Assembly (NCBI RefSeq): GCF_000377765.1
Contig: NZ_KB898664.1
Location: forward strand, 311,329 to 367,167
Direction: 5' to 3'
Length of the DNA: 55,839 nucleotides
Source of the DNA: Gracilibacillus lacisalsi DSM 19029
GTDB lineage: Bacteria; Bacillota; Bacilli; Bacillales; Amphibacillaceae
The position numbers were made by a program, and so were the translations under genes. Every line of letters begins with the position of its first letter. Position 1 is the first letter of the stretch. The notes beneath the pieces were generated by a model. The model ran no database searches. It was not told where the DNA came from and was given only the letters and a program-made list of their open reading frames with translations. Positions 51,627-55,839 of this stretch are shown in pieces.

Positions 51627-52511
51627 TTACTGGTTTCGTTCACTTAAATAGCTACTTATCAAAGCCAGATCGGTATTTTCTAATCCGACTTTCTGCAAGC
51701 ATCTTGCTGCTTCTTTAACATATTTCGTTTTATATTGTTTCGCTCCTTCTAATCCCATTATGCTTGGATATGTGCTTTTTTCATTATCAACATCACTGCC
51801 TACGCGTTTACCGATTATTTCCTGATCACCTTCGATATCTAAAATATCATCTTGAATTTGAAATATGATACCAAGGTAATCACCAAATTTCTTTAGTGTT
51901 TCCATTTTATCTAGTGAGACGCCTGCTAAGAATCCACCTATTTCTACCGCAAATGAAATAAGCCTTCCAGTTTTCAAATGATGGATTCTTTCTAAATTCG
52001 AAATCGATATAGTCTGATTTTCTGCTTCCATATCCAAATATTGCCCTGCTACCATTCCTTCTAAACCGCTTGCTTTCGATAATTTGGTAATGATGCTAAC
52101 TTTTTCTTGATCGGTATATAAATTTGAAGTTGTAATGACATGAAAACTATTCGTGAGTAGGCCATCTCCTGCTAAGATAGCGGTGGCTTCGTCATACTTT
52201 TTGTGATTAGTAAGTTGTCCCCTGCGATACGTATCATCATCCATCGCAGGGAGGTCATCATGTATCAAGGAATACGTGTGAATCATTTCTAATGCTACTG
52301 CAGCAGGATATACCTTCTCCGGATCTCCACCTAGTCCTGTACAAGTTAGTTTCATCAAAAGCGGACGTAACCTTTTTCCTCCCGCTTCAATGGAATATAG
52401 AACAGATTCTCTTAATCGATCAGGTATATCTAGTCTTGTAATATAAGAAGTTAAAGCATTATTTAATTGTTGCTGTTCTTTATCTAATAAATTTTGCAAT
52501 GATTGATCCAC
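51627..52511 (-). CDS. ispA: Farnesyl diphosphate synthase (geranyltranstransferase)
   Basis: Condenses IPP with DMAPP/GPP to farnesyl diphosphate. The 294-residue protein has the first aspartate-rich motif in LIHDDLPAMDDDTYRRG, the second in FQIQDDILDIEGD, and GGKRLRPLLM near the start. The start is GTG 52511, with AGGAGG about 8 nt upstream, directly abutting the xseB stop. The downstream order ispA-OLE-oapA-dxs places OLE inside the isoprenoid gene cluster, as known for OLE-bearing genomes. Confidence 0.96.
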   Translation of the reverse strand: MDQSLQNLLDKEQQQLNNALTSYITRLDIPDRLRESVLYSIEAGGKRLRPLLMKLTCTGLGGDPEKVYPAAVALEMIHTYSLIHDDLPAMDDDTYRRGQLTNHKKYDEATAILAGDGLLTNSFHVITTSNLYTDQEKVSIITKLSKASGLEGMVAGQYLDMEAENQTISISNLERIHHLKTGRLISFAVEIGGFLAGVSLDKMETLKKFGDYLGIIFQIQDDILDIEGDQEIIGKRVGSDVDNEKSTYPSIMGLEGAKQYKTKYVKEAARCLQKVGLENTDLALISSYLSERNQ

Positions 52512-52748
52512 TTAATTTTCCTCCTGGATTTCGAAGCTAGAACGTTCGTTATCTTCACGTAAAATTTCTTTCATTTGTTTCTCGGCATTTACTAACTTAT
52601 CATGGCATATTTTCGATAGTTTGGAACCTTCTGCATAATACTCCATTGCTTTTTCTAACGGAACTTCCCCTTCCTCCATCTTGTTGACAATCGATTCTAA
52701 TTGGGCTAATGCTTCTTCAAATGATAATTCCTTCTTTGTTTCACTCAT
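52512..52748 (-). CDS. xseB: Exodeoxyribonuclease VII small subunit
   Basis: Small helical subunit (78 residues) that assembles several copies on XseA. The conserved core SFEEALAQLESIVNKMEEGE, VPLEKAMEYYAEGSKL is intact. Its start overlaps the xseA stop by 4 nt (ATGA) and its stop abuts ispA, so translation is tightly coupled. Confidence 0.96.
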   Translation of the reverse strand: MSETKKELSFEEALAQLESIVNKMEEGEVPLEKAMEYYAEGSKLSKICHDKLVNAEKQMKEILREDNERSSFEIQEEN

Positions 52749-54094
52749 GTATTCTCTCCCTTTCTAATTTCTTGTGCTAGACATTCTACAAAACCGTCTG
52801 ACAATTGGATGGTTAATGAATGATCCTTTTCCACCTGTTCAACACTGCGAATAATATCATTTTCCTCAGAGTATGTAATCGAATAACCTCTACTCATAAT
52901 GCGAGTTGGATTTAAAAGATCTAATTGTGCTAAATGCTTACTAAAACGATTTTCCTTTTGATCCATCTGATGTTTGCTAGCTCGATATAAACGTTTTAAC
53001 AAATGTTGTACTTGTTCGTTTTGTTTTTCCAGTTGCTTATCAATATGGAGACGTTGATAACGTTGATTCAAATATTTAAAATAATCTTCTTTTGATTGAA
53101 CGGTATGATGTAACTGTTTCGTCAACTGATCCACTGCCCTGTCAAGCCTTTGTTCTTTTTCTTCTACTAATCGTCTAGGATACTTGAACACGTATGAACT
53201 TTCAATCGAAATCAACTTTTCACTGGAACGCTCGATTTTATTTCGAGTATTGTTCTCCAAAAACTGACGTATCTTCTTAAGCTTGTCTAATAATTCTAAT
53301 TGCGATGGTACAGCCATTTCAGCAGCTGCTGTAGGAGTCGGCGCACGTAAATCTGCCACCATATCGCTAATGGTTACATCTGTTTCGTGACCAACAGCAG
53401 ATATTACCGGAAGTTCAGATTGAAAGATTGCTCTAGCAACGTCTTCTTCATTAAAAGACCATAATTCTTCTAAAGAACCTCCACCTCTACCCACTATCAT
53501 CAAATCAAGTTCATCGATCTGATTTGCTTTTTTGATCCCATTTACGATAGAGGTTGCTGACTGTTTTCCTTGCACTAATACAGGAATAATTAAAATGTTG
53601 GCAAGCGGATAGCGTCTTTCCATTGTTGTTAATATATCACGGATAGCTGCCCCTGTTGGTGAAGTCAATACCGCAATATGCTGCGGATATTTTGGTAAAG
53701 CCTTTTTATGTATTGGATCAAATAGACCTTCTTTTGAAAGTTTTTCTTTTAATTGTTCAAAAGCTAAATGAAGAGCACCAATTCCATCGGGTTGTAATTC
53801 CTGTATATATAACTGATATTGGCCTTGTGATTCAAAGACACTCACATAGCCGGTAATTAAAACCTTCATTCCATTCTCTGGTCGAAAAGAAAGATCTTGA
53901 TTTTGTCTATGAAACATGACGGCACGAATACTTGTATGATCATCTTTAATAGTCATATACATATGACCTCTAGAGTGATGCTTAAAATTCGATATCTCAC
54001 CCCTTAACCAAATATGATTAAGATGTCTGTCAACGTCAAATTTCTTTTTTATGTACTTTGTTAGCGCAGTCACGGATAAATATTTATCTTCCAC
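52745..54094 (-). CDS. xseA: Exodeoxyribonuclease VII large subunit
   Basis: Catalytic subunit of the single-strand-specific exonuclease. About 449 residues: an N-terminal OB fold (YLSVTALTKYIKKKFDVDRH, WLRGEISNFKHHSRGHMYMT) and a catalytic domain (AVLTSPTGAAIRDILTTMER, RRYPLANILIIPVLVQG, VGRGGGSLEELWSFNEE, ISAVGHETDVTISDMVADLR, APTPTAAAEMA). A coiled-coil region follows (~300-400). GTG 54094 (V-E-D-K) aligns with the start of relatives and has AAGGGATG upstream; TTG 54115 is possible. Confidence 0.96.
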   Translation of the reverse strand: MEDKYLSVTALTKYIKKKFDVDRHLNHIWLRGEISNFKHHSRGHMYMTIKDDHTSIRAVMFHRQNQDLSFRPENGMKVLITGYVSVFESQGQYQLYIQELQPDGIGALHLAFEQLKEKLSKEGLFDPIHKKALPKYPQHIAVLTSPTGAAIRDILTTMERRYPLANILIIPVLVQGKQSATSIVNGIKKANQIDELDLMIVGRGGGSLEELWSFNEEDVARAIFQSELPVISAVGHETDVTISDMVADLRAPTPTAAAEMAVPSQLELLDKLKKIRQFLENNTRNKIERSSEKLISIESSYVFKYPRRLVEEKEQRLDRAVDQLTKQLHHTVQSKEDYFKYLNQRYQRLHIDKQLEKQNEQVQHLLKRLYRASKHQMDQKENRFSKHLAQLDLLNPTRIMSRGYSITYSEENDIIRSVEQVEKDHSLTIQLSDGFVECLAQEIRKGENT

Positions 54095-54119
54095 AACATC
54101 ATCCCTTTTAATCAATTCT

Positions 54120-54165
54120 TTTGCAATAAAAGGTCATTCTAATGATAAGAATGACCTTTTATTTC
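54120..54165 (-). terminator. Terminator between folD and xseA
   Basis: Arms aataaaaggtcattct (54125-54140) and agaatgaccttttatt (54149-54164) form a perfect 16-bp stem with an 8-nt loop. It is followed by a U-rich end on the minus strand. It ends nusB-folD transcripts before xseA. Confidence 0.85.
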
Positions 54166-54208
54166 CATATTAAAATAACTGAAGCTGTTTCACAAGTTAA
54201 TTCTTAAA

Positions 54209-54281
54209 GAGGTTGTTCAAAAAGCCGCCACCACCTGATAAGCGCGCATTTTTCTTTTATCTTGGCAACTTTTTAAATAAA
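54209..54281 (-). repeat. Possible decayed small palindromic repeat
   Basis: gaggttgttcaaaaag at 54209-54224 and ctttttaaata near 54268-54278 look like degenerate inverted ends about 70 bp apart in the folD-xseA gap. Similar 'gaggttgttcaaaaag' palindromes occur in other bacilli as I recall. The assignment is weak; otherwise I see nothing coding in this 169-nt gap. Confidence 0.25.
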
Positions 54282-54284
54282 CAC

Positions 54285-55142
54285 TTATAATAATCCGTTC
54301 GCTTTTTTAGCGGATTTAATTGTATTATGCATTAACATTGTTATCGTCATTGGACCAACACCTTTTGGAACTGGTGTTATATAACTAGCCTTTTCTTTGG
54401 CAGAATCAAAGTCAACATCTCCTGTAAGTGATCCATCTTCCACTCTGTTAACACCTACATCGATCACGATAGCACCTTCTTTTATATGATCCCCATTGAT
54501 AAAATGAGCTTTTCCCACTGCCACTATCAATATATCAGCAGACGCTATGTATTGTTCCATATTTTTCGTCCGGGAATGACAATAGGTAACTGTTGCATTT
54601 TCACTTAAAAGCAATTGTCCTACTGGTTTTCCTACAATATTACTTCTTCCAATGACAACTGCATGCTTTCCTTCTAACGAAATATTTTTTGATTTCATCA
54701 TTTGAATAATACCATAAGGTGTACAAGGATAGAATGTATCTTTTCCGGTCATCATACGACCAATACTTATGGGATGAAAACCGTCTACATCCTTCTCAGG
54801 CGAAATCGCTTCAATAATGACTTCCTCATCTATGTGTGCAGGTAGTGGTAACTGCACTAAGATTCCATGGACCGTATCTTTTTTATTTAATGTATCAATA
54901 AGAGATAATAATTCTTCTTGTGTAGTTGATTTTGGTAACTCAATTAATTCTGAATCAACCCCAACGTAATCTGATGCTTTTTGTTTACCTCTTACATATG
55001 ATTTCGAAGCAGGATCATCACCTATTAAAACTACGGTTAATCCTGGAATAATCCCTTTATCACGGAGTCCTGTTACTTCATCCTTCATTTCATCTCTTAA
55101 AGATTGTGCTAACTCACTGCCATAAATAACTTCTGCTGACAC
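54285..55142 (-). CDS. folD: Bifunctional methylene-THF dehydrogenase/cyclohydrolase
   Basis: Interconverts 5,10-methylene-, methenyl- and 10-formyl-tetrahydrofolate with NADP. The 285-residue protein shows DDPASKSYVRGKQKASDYVG (catalytic Y and K), VHGILVQLPLPAHID, PEKDVDGFHPISIGRM, the Rossmann motif VVIGRSNIVGKPVGQLLL and TPVPKGVGPMTITMLMHNTI. It follows nusB by 12 nt, forming a nusB-folD unit that ends at the 54120-54165 terminator. Confidence 0.97.
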   Translation of the reverse strand: MSAEVIYGSELAQSLRDEMKDEVTGLRDKGIIPGLTVVLIGDDPASKSYVRGKQKASDYVGVDSELIELPKSTTQEELLSLIDTLNKKDTVHGILVQLPLPAHIDEEVIIEAISPEKDVDGFHPISIGRMMTGKDTFYPCTPYGIIQMMKSKNISLEGKHAVVIGRSNIVGKPVGQLLLSENATVTYCHSRTKNMEQYIASADILIVAVGKAHFINGDHIKEGAIVIDVGVNRVEDGSLTGDVDFDSAKEKASYITPVPKGVGPMTITMLMHNTIKSAKKANGLL

Positions 55143-55154
55143 AATAGCTCCCCC

Positions 55155-55535
55155 TTATTTTATCATTTTTGATAATACACCATTGATAAACTTTCCTGAT
55201 TTATCATCACCGAAAACATGTGCAATTTCTATCGCTTCGTTGATTACCACACTTTCGGGTGCATCTTTTAAATAAAATAATTCATATACAGCCATACGAA
55301 GTAGTGTTCTTTCCACTAGGGCTACTCTTTCCAATGACCACTTCTCTAAATGACCTTTGATTCTTTCATCAATCTCTTGTTTGTTTTCAGCAACTCCGCG
55401 CACCATATTTAATATAAACGGATCGTGTTCGTTCTCATCTAATGTGTGTTCAATAGTAGTTGCCAAATCATATTCCTCAGTATCCAATGAAAATAAAATT
55501 TGTAATGCTTTCTCACGCGCAGTTCTTCGTTTCAT
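55155..55535 (-). CDS. nusB: Transcription antitermination factor NusB
   Basis: All-helical RNA-binding protein that joins NusE/S10 at boxA in rRNA operons. The 126-residue protein (B. subtilis 131) starts MKRRTAREKALQILFSLDTE and ends with PESVVINEAIEIAHVFGDDK, SGKFINGVLSKM. ATG 55535 is preferred to the far-upstream 55658 because relatives start MKRRTARE and AAGGAG lies upstream (12 nt, longish). A repeat element occupies its upstream side. Confidence 0.95.
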   Translation of the reverse strand: MKRRTAREKALQILFSLDTEEYDLATTIEHTLDENEHDPFILNMVRGVAENKQEIDERIKGHLEKWSLERVALVERTLLRMAVYELFYLKDAPESVVINEAIEIAHVFGDDKSGKFINGVLSKMIK

Positions 55536-55691
55536 GTACTTATTCTTCTCCTTATCACGGTCATATTCTTCACTTTCAAATGATATCATGTTATCAATCG
55601 GAATGCCATTAAATCTTATCTTTCCTCGACAGAAAATAAAGATACTAAGAAAAACCAAGCATTACCCCAGTTCTTATTAAATACTAGATAC

Positions 55692-55839
55692 ATACTGCGA
55701 AGTAATGAAAATTTGTGAAGTGTGGTCATCTTCCATTCTGATTGATGATGAGTGCTCACATACGCTCCGGCAGAATACTGCGCTTTCCGTGGGCTCGGCT
55801 TCAGCTAACTTGGTGAAGAAAGGCACTTCACCAAGTGGA
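55692..55839 (-). repeat. Interspersed hairpin element, copy 5 (inverted, cut by window end)
   Basis: It begins with the terminal repeat atactgcgaagtaa (55692-55705). Then comes module B in reverse orientation: ctccggcagaatactgc near 55763, tttccgtgggc, and the acttggtgaag...cttcaccaagt stem at 55818-55837. The rest lies beyond the window. It lies upstream of nusB. Confidence 0.82.

Noticed and set aside
1-55839. CRISPR array, tRNA or rRNA genes, prophage
   Set aside because: No regularly spaced short repeats, no cloverleaf or rRNA-like stretches and no phage structural genes were found on reading both strands. The only dispersed repeats are the hairpin elements.

Overview
The window reads as chromosomal DNA of a low-GC, endospore-forming Bacillaceae. 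Gene content and order follow two known Bacillus subtilis blocks: scpB-scpA...ppiB-lysA-spoVA-sigF-spoIIAB-spoIIAA-dacF...deoB-xerD-yqzK-fur-spoIIM-yqxK-nudF, and bkdB-bkdAB-bkdAA-lpdV-buk-bkdR...spo0A-spoIVB-recN-argR-tlyA-dxs...ispA-xseB-xseA-folD-nusB. The OLE RNA and the mosaic of genes shared with haloalkaliphilic relatives suggest an Oceanobacillus/Gracilibacillus/Amphibacillus-like halophile or alkaliphile. The genus is a guess.

Layout. 1-120: tail of an IS110-family transposase. 120-700: an interspersed repeat. 713-4836 (mostly minus): condensin subunits, ribT, ppiB, lysA. 5021-7546: a shortened spoVA operon (A, B, F only). 7672-8248: second repeat. 8299-11166: dacF and the spoIIA (sigma-F) operon. 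11293-13924: pdp and deoB. 14104-18329: xerD, yqzK, fur, spoIIM, endonuclease Q-like, nudF. 18431-25649: aldo/keto reductase, HesB-like protein, short-chain dehydrogenase, phosphodiesterase, RNase Z, DNA polymerase IV, M20 peptidase, Prli42 and bacilliredoxin. 25710-30680: an inserted signalling and membrane block (orphan sensor kinase plus Med-like protein, TerC, TRIC and voltage-sensor proteins). 30911-38294: branched-chain 2-oxoacid dehydrogenase operon with odd buk and bkdR. 38530-42170: yqzF, aspartokinase, LysM-CAP protein, MscS. 42175-42586: fourth repeat. 42751-46957: spo0A, spoIVB, recN. 46970-55535: argR, tlyA, dxs, oapA, OLE RNA, ispA, xseBA, folD, nusB. 55692-end: fifth repeat, cut by the window edge.

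The outstanding item is a roughly 600-nt structured non-coding RNA on the minus strand between ispA and a 192-residue membrane protein (50975-51590). Position, size, structure and partner gene identify it as OLE RNA with OapA, and it has its own sigma-A-like promoter. Other unusual points are: a family of 0.4-0.6 kb elements with 14-bp terminal inverted repeats and large internal hairpins (five copies); a BkdR whose AAA+ domain has lost GAFTGA and the arginine fingers, sitting behind a sigma-A-type promoter that overlaps a perfect 9+9 palindrome; a butyrate-kinase-like protein with damaged catalytic motifs and no ptb or bcd; a spoVA operon lacking C, D and E genes; and a sensor kinase paired with a Med-like protein, recalling KinD/Med.

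Sporulation is a recurring theme: spo0A with a sigma-H promoter and 0A boxes, spoIIA behind a sigma-H promoter, spoVA behind a sigma-G-like promoter, spoIIM, spoIVB, and a possible Spo0A-activating kinase.
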